64,000 nt of DNA from a bacterium (GTDB taxonomy: Bacteria; Pseudomonadota; Gammaproteobacteria; Burkholderiales; Thiobacillaceae). Shown in pieces: positions 50,013-60,179 of the stretch. Position numbers and translations under genes: made by a program. Each line of letters starts with the position of its first letter. Positions within the stretch are counted from its first letter, which is position 1. The stretch is from the NCBI GenBank assembly GCA_009772925.1, contig WOUQ01000010.1, forward strand, positions 1 to 64,000. Reading direction: 5' to 3'. The notes under the pieces are model-generated. The model had not been told where the DNA came from and made no database searches. It saw only the letters and a program-made list of their open reading frames with translations.

Positions 50013-50663
50013 ATGGAAGCAGATGCACAAGTCCTGCAACTTGAACAGGCGCTGATCCGCCAGGCCGAGAGCCTGGCGCGCGAACAGCGCGAGCGGGCCG
50101 AGTCGGGCAAGGCCCGGATCCTGCTGGAAGCCGGCGAGAAGATTCGTCTGGCCGAGGAACGCGAGGTCCTGGCGGCCAAGGCGGAAGCCGAACGCATCGT
50201 GCGGCGGCAGACCCAGGCGGCGGAAACCCGCCTGGCGGCTGAGCTCGATCGGCGGCGCTGGGCCCTCACGGAATCGGTCCTGTCCGGCGTGCGCGCCGCA
50301 TTCCAGGCGCTGGTCGCCGACGAAACCCGCTACCACGCGGTGCTCGAACAGTGGCTGGCGGCGGCCGCGCGCGACCTGCCTGCGGGTGAACTGGTGGCGG
50401 AAGTGCGCGCCGCCGACCACACCCGCCTCGCCCCTGCCTGGGTCACGCTGGCCACCCGCGCCGCGCCCGGCCGCAAGGTGGAACTGGCGACGCATGGTCA
50501 GGCCAGCGAAGGCGGCATTCGCGTGCGCCTGGCGGACAATCGGGCGCAACTGGACCAGACCTTCGAGGCGCGCCGCGAACGGCTGGCCGACGAGCTGGCA
50601 CGCGTCGCCATGGCGCGACTGTTCTCCAGCGCCCCCGACCTCGGCACCCTGGTGCACGGATGA
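50013..50663 (+). CDS. ntpE: V/A-type ATP synthase subunit E
   Basis: 216 residues: a long N-terminal helix rich in Ala/Glu/Arg (LREQRERAESGKARILLEAG and onward), then a C-terminal alpha/beta head (AGELVAEVRAADHTRL, ELATHGQASEGGIRVRLADN). Peripheral-stalk partner of the G/H-like subunit. ATG 50013 follows GGAGAG. Confidence 0.88.
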   Translation: MEADAQVLQLEQALIRQAESLAREQRERAESGKARILLEAGEKIRLAEEREVLAAKAEAERIVRRQTQAAETRLAAELDRRRWALTESVLSGVRAAFQALVADETRYHAVLEQWLAAAARDLPAGELVAEVRAADHTRLAPAWVTLATRAAPGRKVELATHGQASEGGIRVRLADNRAQLDQTFEARRERLADELARVAMARLFSSAPDLGTLVHG

Positions 50664-50665
50664 TG

Positions 50666-50723
50666 TTGGGAAATGGGTAATGGGCAGCGGGCAGTCGGGG
50701 TTTTCCCGCTACCCGCTCCCGAC
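50666..50723. repeat. Imperfect inverted repeat in the E-A gap
   Basis: GGGAAA (50668-50673) pairs with TTTCCC (50702-50707), AGCGGG (50686-50691) with CCCGCT (50705-50710 or 50713-50718), GTCGGG (50694-50699) with CCCGAC (50718-50723). The CCCGCTACCCGCT tract resembles the array before trpC. Confidence 0.55.
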
Positions 50724-50735
50724 AAAGGAAAGTAA

Positions 50736-52514
<1,779 letters not shown>

Positions 52515-52539
52515 TGGCCGGCAAGGACAAGGTAAGACC

Positions 52540-53937
52540 ATGAAAAACGTCGAATTTCGTACCGCCAGTTCCGTGCAGGGCGGCCTCATCGTCATGGGCG
52601 GGGTGACCGGCGTTGCCGCCGGCTCCCGCGTGCAGTTGAAGGATCACGCCGGCCGTTTGCGCAACGGCCTGGTGATCCGCAGCGCCGACGATGCCGTGCT
52701 GGTGGAGGTGTTCGAGGGTACCGACGATCTGGACCTGGAACGCACCTGGGTGCGCTTCCTCGACGAGCCCTTCAAGCTGCCCGTCTCCCGCGACATCCTC
52801 GGCCGGGTGTTCAACGGCGCCGGCCTGCCTCGCGACGGCCGCCCGCCGATCATTTCCGCCGACCGCCGCGACGTCAACGGCGAGCCCCTGAACCCCGCCG
52901 CGCGCGCCTATCCGCGCGAGTTCATCCAGACCGGCATCTCCGCCATCGACGGCATGAACTCGCTGACCCGCGGCCAGAAGCTGCCGGTGTTCTCCGGCGG
53001 CGGCCTGCCGCACAACCGGGTGGCGGCGCAGATCGTGCGCCAGGCCAAGCTGCTGGGCGAGGAATCCTCGGAATTCGTCGTGGTGTTCGCCGCCTTCGGC
53101 GCTTCCAATGCCGACGCCCGCTTCTTCCAGGAGAGCTTCGAGGAATCCGGCGTGCTCAACAAGGTGGTGATGTTCCTCAACCTGGCCGACGAGCCGGTCA
53201 TCGAACGCCTGCTCACCCCGCGCGCGGCGCTGACCGCAGCCGAATATCTGGCCTTCGACCTGGACTACCACGTGCTGGTGGTGATGACCGACATGACCGC
53301 CTACGCCGAGGCCCTGCGCGAAGTGGCCGTGCTGCGCGGCGACGTGCCGGCGCGCAAAGGCTATCCCGGCTACCTCTACTCCGACCTGGCGGAAATCTAC
53401 GAACGCGCCGGCCGCATCAAGAACCGGCGCGGCTCCATCACCATGATCCCGGTGCTGTCGATGCCTTCCGACGACATCACCCACCCCATCCCCGACCTCA
53501 CCGGCTACATCACCGAAGGCCAGATCGTGCTGGGTCGGGAACTGGCCAACCAGGGCGTCTATCCGCCGGTCACCGTGCTGCCCTCGCTGTCTCGCCTGAT
53601 GAAGGACGGCATCGGCAAGAACTTCACCCGTGAAGACCACCCCCACGTTGCCAGCCAGCTCTTCGCCAGCTACGCCAAGGCCCTGGAAGTGCGCGGCCTC
53701 GCCGCCATCATCGGCGCCGAGGAATTGTCCGACGCCGACCGCCGCTACCTGCAATTCGCCGAAGCCTTCGAACGCCGCTTCATCGGCCAGGGCGAAGACG
53801 AGGACCGCAGCGTCTACGAGACCCTCAACCTGGCCTGGGACCTGCTTTCCATGCTGCCGCCGGAGGCCCTGATCCGGGTCTCCGAGGAAGAACTGGCCAA
53901 GTACCACAAGTGGCAGGCGATGGCGGAGGCGGCATGA
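52540..53937 (+). CDS. ntpB: V/A-type ATP synthase regulatory subunit B
   Basis: 465 residues; non-catalytic head subunit lacking a canonical Walker A (segment ISAIDGMNSLTRGQKLPVFS instead). VVMTDMTAYAEALREVA and PSDDITHPIPDLTGYITEGQ are family motifs. ATG 52540 follows AAGGTAAGACC. Confidence 0.96.
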   Translation: MKNVEFRTASSVQGGLIVMGGVTGVAAGSRVQLKDHAGRLRNGLVIRSADDAVLVEVFEGTDDLDLERTWVRFLDEPFKLPVSRDILGRVFNGAGLPRDGRPPIISADRRDVNGEPLNPAARAYPREFIQTGISAIDGMNSLTRGQKLPVFSGGGLPHNRVAAQIVRQAKLLGEESSEFVVVFAAFGASNADARFFQESFEESGVLNKVVMFLNLADEPVIERLLTPRAALTAAEYLAFDLDYHVLVVMTDMTAYAEALREVAVLRGDVPARKGYPGYLYSDLAEIYERAGRIKNRRGSITMIPVLSMPSDDITHPIPDLTGYITEGQIVLGRELANQGVYPPVTVLPSLSRLMKDGIGKNFTREDHPHVASQLFASYAKALEVRGLAAIIGAEELSDADRRYLQFAEAFERRFIGQGEDEDRSVYETLNLAWDLLSMLPPEALIRVSEEELAKYHKWQAMAEAA

Positions 53938-53956
53938 GGCGAGAAAAGGGAAAAGT

Positions 53957-54011
53957 GAAACGGGAAACGTGTGAAGCGCCACGCAGCCCGGGGTTTTGCG
54001 TTTCCCGTTTC
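53957..54011. repeat. Inverted repeat in the B-D gap
   Basis: Perfect 13-bp arms GAAACGGGAAACG (53957-53969) and CGTTTCCCGTTTC (53999-54011) around a 29-bp loop, within a longer run of GGGAAA / TTTCCC tracts. Non-coding. Similar G-tract runs occur at 50.67 and 60.14 kb. Confidence 0.7.
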
Positions 54012-54037
54012 TCGTTTCCCGTTTCCCGGACTCAACC

Positions 54038-54664
54038 ATGAAAAAACGCCTCTCCGTCCCCCCCACCAAGAGCGCCCTCCTGCAGGTCGGCCGCCAGGTC
54101 AAGTTCCTGGAACAGGGTCGGGCCATGCTGGAGAAGAAACGAGATCTGCTCACCCGGCTGGTGTACGAGCGCCTGGCCCAGTACCGGCAGTTGCGTGCCG
54201 AGACCGCCAAGGAACTGGCCGAGGCCTACCACTGGCTGGGCATCGTGCAGATGCGCATGGGCGGCCAGATGCTGCGCCAGGCCTCGGTCGGCCTGTCCCA
54301 GGCGGTGGCCCTGCGCGTGGTGGCGCGTTCCAGCGTCGGCGTCGAGTACCCCAGCGTGTCGGCCTCGCCCCTGCCCCTGCAACCGGTGGGCCTGATGTGG
54401 ACCGACGTGAGTTTTGACGAGGCGCGCCTGCGCCTGCGGGAACTCACCGTCACCCTGGCCCGTCTAGGCGAAGCGGAAAACGCCCTGTGGCGTCTTCTGG
54501 CGGCGAGCCGCAAGACCCAGAAGCGGGTGAATGCGTTGAAATACAACATCATTCCCCGCTACCAGGCCACGGTGCACCACATCCGCGCCGCCCTGGAAGA
54601 GGACGAGCGCAACACCCTGTTCCAGATCAAGGTGCTGCGCGCCCGGGCTGAAGCCGCGCCATAG
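54038..54664 (+). CDS. ntpD: V/A-type ATP synthase subunit D
   Basis: 208 residues from ATG 54038. Two long helices (KSALLQVGRQVKFLEQGRAM and NALWRLLAASRKTQKRVNAL) with a central segment, matching the central-stalk rotor subunit D. The N-terminal VPPTKSALLQ is typical. Last gene of the ATPase operon (order H/G, C, I, K, F, E, A, B, D). Confidence 0.93.
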   Translation: MKKRLSVPPTKSALLQVGRQVKFLEQGRAMLEKKRDLLTRLVYERLAQYRQLRAETAKELAEAYHWLGIVQMRMGGQMLRQASVGLSQAVALRVVARSSVGVEYPSVSASPLPLQPVGLMWTDVSFDEARLRLRELTVTLARLGEAENALWRLLAASRKTQKRVNALKYNIIPRYQATVHHIRAALEEDERNTLFQIKVLRARAEAAP

Positions 54665-54711
54665 GTCCCTCCGCGTGGGGGACCCGGTTCCACCACCATC
54701 TAGGAGAGACC

Positions 54712-55203
54712 ATGAAACGCCTGATCGCCCTATCCCTGCTGAGCGCGCCCCTGCTGGCCCTGGCCGACGCGCCGGTCATCGTCAAGATTCCGCGCCTGAC
54801 CCTGGAGGCCTCGGAGAAAATCGCCCAGGCCACCGTCGCCGCCTGCCGCAAGCAGGGCATCCAGATCGGCGTCACCGTGGTGGATCGTAGCGGCGATCCC
54901 ATGGTGACGCTGCGCGACACCCTGGCGCCGCGCATCACCCTCGAAGTCAGCCGCCAGAAGGCCTTCACCGCGGTCAATTTCAACGCGCCGCTGTCCGCCC
55001 TGGAAAACCGCTTCACCAAGCCCTTCTCGGTGGGCAAGGTGGATGGCCTGGTGTTCTCCGCCGGCGGCATTCCCATCGAGGCCGCGGGCAACATCGTTGG
55101 CGCCGTCGGCGTGTCCGGCGCCGCCACCGGCGAGCAGGACGAGGCCTGCGCGCGGGAAGGTCTGAAGGCCATCGCCTTCGAACTGGAGACCGCCAGCCTG
55201 TAA
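54712..55203 (+). CDS. GlcG/HbpS family secreted heme-binding-like protein
   Basis: 163 residues. Signal peptide MKRLIALSLLSAPLLALA, then a DUF336/GlcG fold: LEASEKIAQATVAACRKQG, VTVVDRSGDPMVTLRDT, SRQKAFTAVNF, GGIPIEAAGNIVGAVGVSGA. Related HbpS proteins bind heme; GlcG occurs with glycolate oxidase. The substrate here is unknown. Last rightward gene after the ATPase operon; it may share readthrough. Confidence 0.85.
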   Translation: MKRLIALSLLSAPLLALADAPVIVKIPRLTLEASEKIAQATVAACRKQGIQIGVTVVDRSGDPMVTLRDTLAPRITLEVSRQKAFTAVNFNAPLSALENRFTKPFSVGKVDGLVFSAGGIPIEAAGNIVGAVGVSGAATGEQDEACAREGLKAIAFELETASL

Positions 55204-55253
55204 GCGTCCGCCGTGCGCGCGGACATCCCGCGCGCGCCGGGGTCAGCGGCGCT

Positions 55254-56003
55254 TCAGGGATCGAGTTTCAGGAAGGGCTGCTGCAGCAATTGCAGGAGCT
55301 GCAAAGGCCACTGCGGCAGTTGATAGGCTGGTGCTGGCAGAGCCTGCGGAGGAGGGGGGGACAGGGGCGGAACGGCCTGCGGCGCCTGGCCCTGATGCGT
55401 GGCCGGGTATGCCGAGGTCGGCGCAGATCCGGGTGGAGCTGCATACCCGGGTGGAGCTGCATACCCGGGTGGAGCTGCATACCCGGGTGGCGGCGCGTAG
55501 CCCGGGGGGGAGGGGTATGCCTGAGCCGGTGCGATCTGCGGCAAGGGCAACGGAAATTGCGGCAGGAACAGCGGATAGAGCACCGGCGGCGACAGGGCCG
55601 GCGTGGTCTTCGGCGGTTCGGCCATCTTTTCCTGGAGCTTCGGTTTCAGGTTGCGCTCCAGGTCCTTCTCCAGTTGCCGCATCAGGTTGTCCATGTAGTG
55701 GCCGCCTTCCCGTTTCATGCGCGCCAGCAGCACCTCCAGCTTGAACGCCAGGTCGGGCGGCAGGCTCACCTCCTCGTCCTTGAAGGCCGCCAGCACCGAA
55801 TCCCGCATGTACTGGAAGAGCAGGTTCAATTCGTCCTCGGTGAAGTAGCTGCGCAGCGATCGGCCCAAGTCGGACAGGGTGGGGCCGCTCGCCGCCTTGT
55901 CGCCGCCGTTGGCGGGCGTCTGCGCCAGCGCGGGCGGCGCCAGCGCCAGCGCGGCGGCCAGCAGAGGTGGGGTCAGGCGGACGATGATGGGAGTCTTATT
56001 CAT
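55254..56003 (-). CDS. Proline-rich secreted protein with tandem PPGYA repeats
   Basis: 249 residues from ATG 56003. Signal peptide ends near PPALAQ. A helical segment (LSDLGRSLRSYFTEDELNLLF and LMRQLEKDLERNLKPKLQEK) precedes a Pro/Gln/Tyr-rich C-terminus with repeated PPGYAAPPGYA and a Q/L-rich tail. Overlaps the ABC permease stop by 8 bp, so it belongs with the MacAB-like transporter. No known domain; probably periplasmic or surface. Confidence 0.72.
   Translation of the reverse strand: MNKTPIIVRLTPPLLAAALALAPPALAQTPANGGDKAASGPTLSDLGRSLRSYFTEDELNLLFQYMRDSVLAAFKDEEVSLPPDLAFKLEVLLARMKREGGHYMDNLMRQLEKDLERNLKPKLQEKMAEPPKTTPALSPPVLYPLFLPQFPLPLPQIAPAQAYPSPPGYAPPPGYAAPPGYAAPPGYAAPPGSAPTSAYPATHQGQAPQAVPPLSPPPPQALPAPAYQLPQWPLQLLQLLQQPFLKLDP
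55431..55490. repeat. 18-bp tandem repeat in the proline-rich gene
   Basis: GGGTGGAGCTGCATACCC three times head-to-tail at 55431-55448, 55449-55466 and 55467-55484, then GGGTGG. Each unit encodes a PPGYAA period on the minus strand. Copy number may vary among strains. Confidence 0.9.
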
Positions 56004-57228
56004 AACGCAGGGCCTCGATCGGCGCCATGCGGGATGCCTTGCGCGCCGGGTACCAGCCGAAGAATACCCCCACCACGCTGGCGGAAGCCACCGCCAGCAG
56101 GATGGCCTCGCCGCCGAGGACCACCTGCCAGTCGGCGAAATGCTCCAGGGCCAGGCTGCCGCCGACACCCAGGGCGATGCCGACGAGGGCGCCGCCGAGG
56201 GAGAGGATCACCGCCTCGGCCAGGAACTGGGTGAGGATGTCGCGCCGCCGCGCGCCGACCGCCAGGCGGATGCCGATCTCGCGGGTGCGCTCGGTGACCG
56301 ACACCAGCATGATGTTCATGATGCCGATGCCGCCCACCAGCAGTGATACCGAGGCGACGGCGGCGAGCAGGCCGGACAGCACCCGCGAGGCGGCCTGCTC
56401 CGCCTTGACCACCTCGGACAGGTTGCGGATGTTGAAGTCGTCATCCTGGTCCGGTTGCAGGCGGTGGCGCTGGCGCAGCAGTTCGCGCACCTGCGCCTCC
56501 GCCTCGAGCATGTCGGCGCCGTCGGCCATTTTCACAGTGACCTGACCCACCGTGCGCAGGCGTCCGGGGGGCTGCCAGAGGATGCGGCCGCGCGCGGTGG
56601 ACAGCGGGATGAGGACGATGTCGTCCTGGTCGACGCCCTCGGCGTTGCGGCCCTTGGCGTCGAGCAGGCCGACGATGGTGAAGGGCACGAAGCGCACGCG
56701 GATGGCCTGGCCGACCGGATCGGTGCCGCCGAACAGCATCTGCGCCACGGTCTGGCCGACCACCGCCACCTTGGCGGACGAGCGCAGGTCGTTCTCGTCG
56801 AGGGCGCGGCCGCTGCTCATGCGCCATTCGCGCGCGACCAGAAAGTCGGCGGTGACGCCGTAGATCTGGCTGGGCCAGTTGAGGTTGCCGTGGATGATCT
56901 GCCCGGACCCGCGCAGCGCGGGTGCTGCGGCCAGCACGTAGGGCACCTCGTCCTGGATGGCGCGGGCGTCGGCCTCGGTCAGGGTGTTGCGGCCCCAGGC
57001 GCTGATGCGCACGCCGCTGCTGGTGACGGTGCCGGGCATCACCATCATCAGGTTGGTGCCCAGGCTGCGGAGTTGTTCGGCGACGGTGCGCTTGGCGCCT
57101 TCGCCCACCGCCAGCATGGCGATGACGGCGGCCACGCCGATGATGATGCCCAACGCGGTGAGCAGGCTGCGCAGCTTGTTGGCGCGCAGGCTGCGCAGGG
57201 CGGAACGGCCGGTGTCGAGCAGGTTCAC
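55996..57228 (-). CDS. MacB-like ABC transporter permease (FtsX domain)
   Basis: 410 residues. An N-terminal helix ([21 protein letters not shown]), a large MacB periplasmic domain (residues ~40-280) and three C-terminal helices ([22 protein letters not shown] onwards; [17 protein letters not shown] loop). Start GTG 57228 overlaps the ATPase gene by 4 bp. MacB proper fuses ATPase and permease; here they are separate, as in YknYZ/LolCD-type systems. Confidence 0.94.
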   Translation of the reverse strand: MNLLDTGRSALRSLRANKLRSLLTALGIIIGVAAVIAMLAVGEGAKRTVAEQLRSLGTNLMMVMPGTVTSSGVRISAWGRNTLTEADARAIQDEVPYVLAAAPALRGSGQIIHGNLNWPSQIYGVTADFLVAREWRMSSGRALDENDLRSSAKVAVVGQTVAQMLFGGTDPVGQAIRVRFVPFTIVGLLDAKGRNAEGVDQDDIVLIPLSTARGRILWQPPGRLRTVGQVTVKMADGADMLEAEAQVRELLRQRHRLQPDQDDDFNIRNLSEVVKAEQAASRVLSGLLAAVASVSLLVGGIGIMNIMLVSVTERTREIGIRLAVGARRRDILTQFLAEAVILSLGGALVGIALGVGGSLALEHFADWQVVLGGEAILLAVASASVVGVFFGWYPARKASRMAPIEALRYE

Positions 57229-57947
57229 GCAGCCTCCGCCAGCATGTCCGCAGCCCGCCGCGGTGCATCCACCTGCCGGTCTTCCACCAGCCGCCCGTCA
57301 CGGAACACCAGCACCCTTTTCGCGAAGGCGGCGATATCCGGTTCGTGGGTGACCAGCACGAGGGTGATGCCGGCCTCGTTGAGTTCCTGGAACAGGGCCA
57401 TCAGTTCCAGGCTGGTGCGGGTATCGAGGGCGCCGGTGGGCTCGTCGGCGAGGATCAGCGGCGGGTTGTTGACCAGGGCGCGGGCGATCGCCACCCGCTG
57501 TTGCTGCCCGCCGGAAAGCTGCATGGGGCGATGCCCGGCGCGTTCGCCCAGACCCACCCGCGCCAGTTTCTCCAGGGCGCGGCGGTGGCGTTCGGCGGCC
57601 GGCACGCGGGCGTAGAGCAGGGGCAGTTCGACGTTTTCCTGGGCGGTTGCGCGCGGCAGCAGATTGAAGTTCTGGAACACGAAACCCAGCCGCCGGTTGC
57701 GCAGTTCCGCCTGACGATCCGGGTCGAGGCCGGTGATCTCCTCGCCATCCAGGCTGTAGCGCCCGGCGCTGGGTACATCCAGGCAACCCAGCAGGTTCAT
57801 GAAGGTGGATTTGCCGGAGCCGGATGGGCCCATGACCGCGACGAATTCGCCGGCTTCGATGCTGAGGCTCACCCCCCGCAAGGCGGGCACGACGATTTCG
57901 CCGATGCGGTATTCCCGGGCCAGGTCGGTGGTTTGGATCAGGGGCAT
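57225..57947 (-). CDS. ABC transporter ATP-binding protein (MacB/LolD type)
   Basis: 240 residues. Walker [11 protein letters not shown]-loop FVFQNFNLL, signature [15 protein letters not shown], Walker [14 protein letters not shown]-loop [11 protein letters not shown]. Energises the FtsX-domain permease encoded directly downstream. Confidence 0.97.
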   Translation of the reverse strand: MPLIQTTDLAREYRIGEIVVPALRGVSLSIEAGEFVAVMGPSGSGKSTFMNLLGCLDVPSAGRYSLDGEEITGLDPDRQAELRNRRLGFVFQNFNLLPRATAQENVELPLLYARVPAAERHRRALEKLARVGLGERAGHRPMQLSGGQQQRVAIARALVNNPPLILADEPTGALDTRTSLELMALFQELNEAGITLVLVTHEPDIAAFAKRVLVFRDGRLVEDRQVDAPRRAADMLAEAA

Positions 57948-57961
57948 GGGGTTTCAGGGTT

Positions 57962-58003
57962 GAGGACCGAGCAATGGCCTGCTCCACTCGGCACTCAGTC
58001 CTC
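57962..58003. repeat. Bulged inverted repeat before the ABC ATPase gene
   Basis: GAGGAC (57962-57967) pairs with GTCCTC (57998-58003); CCGAG (57967-57971) with CTCGG (57987-57991); GAGCA (57970-57974) with TGCTC (57980-57984). Fills most of the 66-bp adaptor/ATPase gap. Possibly an intercistronic mRNA structure. Confidence 0.45.
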
Positions 58004-58013
58004 GCTACTCGCC

Positions 58014-59309
58014 CTACATCCCCATGCCGAAGGGCCGGCTGGGCTTGACGGTCTTCTGCACACTGCCTTCCTCCAGGCCCAGGATGATTTCCTGGCCGGC
58101 TTGCAGTTCACCCTTGAGCATCTCGGTGGCCTTGCCGTCGCTGACGCCCAGGCGCACGCTGACCGCGCTTGGTTTGCCTTCCTTCAGCACCCACACGCGG
58201 CCGGGAATGCCGGGGCCTTCCTCGCGGCCGCGCACCTCCAGCTTGACCGGGGTGCCGTCGGCCTGCACCGGGCGGAAGCGCAGGGCCTCGTTGGGCAGCT
58301 TCAGCGCGTCCTGGCGTTCCTCGGTGAGGATGCGGGCGCTGGCGGTCATGCCGGGCAAGAGCTTGAGCTCCGGGTTGTCGACGCGCGCCATGACGCTGTA
58401 GGTGACGACGTTGTTGTTGGTGACCGGGGATTTGCGGATCTGCGTGACCTGGCCGGCGAAGCGCTCGCCGGGGAAGGCGTCCACGGTGAAGCCCAGCTTC
58501 TGGCCGGTGGCGACACGGCCCACGTCGGCCTCGTCCACCGCCACGTTGACCTCCATCTGGCGCAGGTCGCGGGCGATGGTGAACAGCACCGGCGCCTGGA
58601 AGGAGGCGGCCACGGTCTGGCCGACGTCGATGTTGCGACTGATGACCACGCCGTCCACCGGCGAGCGGATGATGGTGCGGCCCAGGTCGAGGCGCGCCTG
58701 TTGCAGTCCCGCCTGGCGCTGCGCCACCTGGGCGCGGGCGCTGCCCACCTGCGCCTGGGTCACCGCCAGGTCGGCGCGGACCAGGTTCAGTTGTTCCCGC
58801 GCGGTGTCCAGCACGGCCTGCGCGCCATCCAGCTCGGCGGCGGAAATGAAGTTTTGCGTCACCAGCGCGCGCTTGCGTTCGAGGTTGCGCTCGGCGTCGG
58901 CCAGGGCGATCTGCGCCTTGCCGACCTCGGCCTGGCGCACCACCAGGTTGCCGCGTGCCACTTCCGCCGCGCTTTCCGCCGCGCTCAGGTCGGCCTCGGC
59001 CTGGACCACGCGGGATGCGAAGGTGTCCGGGTCGAGGCGGGCGATGATCTGGTCCTTCCTCACCTCGCTGTTGAAATCGACGCGGATTTCCTGGATCTGC
59101 CCGGAGATTTGCGAACCCACCTGCACGGTGACCAGGGCGGACAGGGTGCCGCTGGCGGAGACCGCGGCGGAAAGCGGTCCGCGCTCGATCTTGGCCAGGC
59201 GGTAGCGGGGCCCGCTTTCGTTCGACTGCCAGGGCTGCCAGGCATACAGCAGGCTGGCGGTGGCGAACAGGAAAAGGGCGAACAGTAGCCAGGCGCGGCG
59301 GCGGGACAT
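58014..59309 (-). CDS. MacA-like periplasmic adaptor (membrane fusion protein)
   Basis: 431 residues from ATG 59309. N-terminal anchor helix RAWLLFALFLFATASLLYAW; lipoyl/barrel part VTVQVGSQISGQIQEIRVDF; a long coiled-coil hairpin (Ala/Glu/Arg-rich, ~residues 95-205); then IIRSPVDGVVISRNIDVGQTV. Links the ABC permease to an outer-membrane channel not seen here. A TTG at 59321 is an alternative start. The trpC stop lies just upstream. Confidence 0.94.
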   Translation of the reverse strand: MSRRRAWLLFALFLFATASLLYAWQPWQSNESGPRYRLAKIERGPLSAAVSASGTLSALVTVQVGSQISGQIQEIRVDFNSEVRKDQIIARLDPDTFASRVVQAEADLSAAESAAEVARGNLVVRQAEVGKAQIALADAERNLERKRALVTQNFISAAELDGAQAVLDTAREQLNLVRADLAVTQAQVGSARAQVAQRQAGLQQARLDLGRTIIRSPVDGVVISRNIDVGQTVAASFQAPVLFTIARDLRQMEVNVAVDEADVGRVATGQKLGFTVDAFPGERFAGQVTQIRKSPVTNNNVVTYSVMARVDNPELKLLPGMTASARILTEERQDALKLPNEALRFRPVQADGTPVKLEVRGREEGPGIPGRVWVLKEGKPSAVSVRLGVSDGKATEMLKGELQAGQEIILGLEEGSVQKTVKPSRPFGMGM

Positions 59310-59324
59310 GGTCTTGGGCAAGAG

Positions 59325-60134
59325 TCAGGCCAGGGGGGGACCCCGGAACAAGCGGGCGAGTTCCGCGCCGGGGTCGGCGGCGCGCATGAAGGCCTCGCCG
59401 ACCAGGAAGGTATCCACCCGGTTTTCGCGCATCAGGGCCACGTCCGCCGGCGTCAGGATGCCGCTCTCGGTGACCGGGATGCGCTCGCCGGCGGCGCGGA
59501 TGCGCGGCAGCAGGTCCAGGGTGGTGGAGAGCCGGGTCTCGAAGGTGCGCAGGTTGCGGTTGTTGACGCCCATGAGCGGGGTCCGGAGTTGCAGGGCGGC
59601 TTCCAGTTCCGCGCCGTCGTGGCTTTCCACCAGCACCGCCATGCCCAGTGCCAGGGCCAGGTCTTCCAGTTCCCGCATCTGCGCCACGCTCAGGGCGGCG
59701 ACGATGAGCAGGATGCAGTCGGCGCCCATGGCGCGGGCTTCGTAGACCTGGTAGGGGTCGATCATGAAGTCCTTGCGCAGCACGGGCAGGTCGCAGGCGT
59801 CGCGGGCCGCCTTCAGGTAATCGGGGGCGCCCTGGAAATAGTCGCGGTCGGTGAGCACCGACAGGCAGGCGGCGCCACCCGTCGCGTAGCTCGCGGCGAT
59901 CTCGGCGGGGCGGAAGTCCGGCCGGATCACGCCCTTGCTGGGGCTGGCCTTCTTGATCTCGGCGATGACGGCCGGCTCGCCGGCGGCGATCTTCGCGCGC
60001 AGGGCGCCGACGAAATCCCGCGCCGGCGGCATCCATTCGGCGGACTCGCGCAGGGCTTCCATGGGTTCGGACTTCTTTGCGGCGGCGATCTCCTCGCGTT
60101 TGGTGGCGAGGATCTTTTCCAGGATGTCGGACAT
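59325..60134 (-). CDS. trpC: Indole-3-glycerol phosphate synthase
   Basis: TIM-barrel enzyme of tryptophan synthesis, 269 residues. Catalytic Lys/Glu residues in [43 protein letters not shown] and [24 protein letters not shown] near the end. It lies alone, away from trpE/G/D. There is no Shine-Dalgarno; the upstream gap is a CCCGCTA-type array. Confidence 0.97.
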   Translation of the reverse strand: MSDILEKILATKREEIAAAKKSEPMEALRESAEWMPPARDFVGALRAKIAAGEPAVIAEIKKASPSKGVIRPDFRPAEIAASYATGGAACLSVLTDRDYFQGAPDYLKAARDACDLPVLRKDFMIDPYQVYEARAMGADCILLIVAALSVAQMRELEDLALALGMAVLVESHDGAELEAALQLRTPLMGVNNRNLRTFETRLSTTLDLLPRIRAAGERIPVTESGILTPADVALMRENRVDTFLVGEAFMRAADPGAELARLFRGPPLA

Positions 60135-60137
60135 GAT

Positions 60138-60175
60138 GGGTAGCGGGTAGCGGGTAGTGGGTAGTGGGTAGCGGG
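60138..60175 (+). repeat. 7-bp GGGTAGY tandem array / G-quadruplex motif
   Basis: Six GGG tracts (60138-60140, 60145-60147, 60152-60154, 60159-60161, 60166-60168, 60173-60175) separated by exactly 4-nt loops TAGC or TAGT on the plus strand. It fits the G3-N1-7 quadruplex rule and fills the alr-trpC gap. Confidence 0.85.
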
Positions 60176-60179
60176 CAGT

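Noticed and set aside
55431..55490. CRISPR-like direct repeats
   Set aside because: Contiguous 18-bp repeats without spacers, in frame inside a coding sequence.
57225..59309. Calling the efflux set macA-macB
   Set aside because: ATPase and permease are separate proteins, so orthology to fused MacB is not certain; left without symbols.
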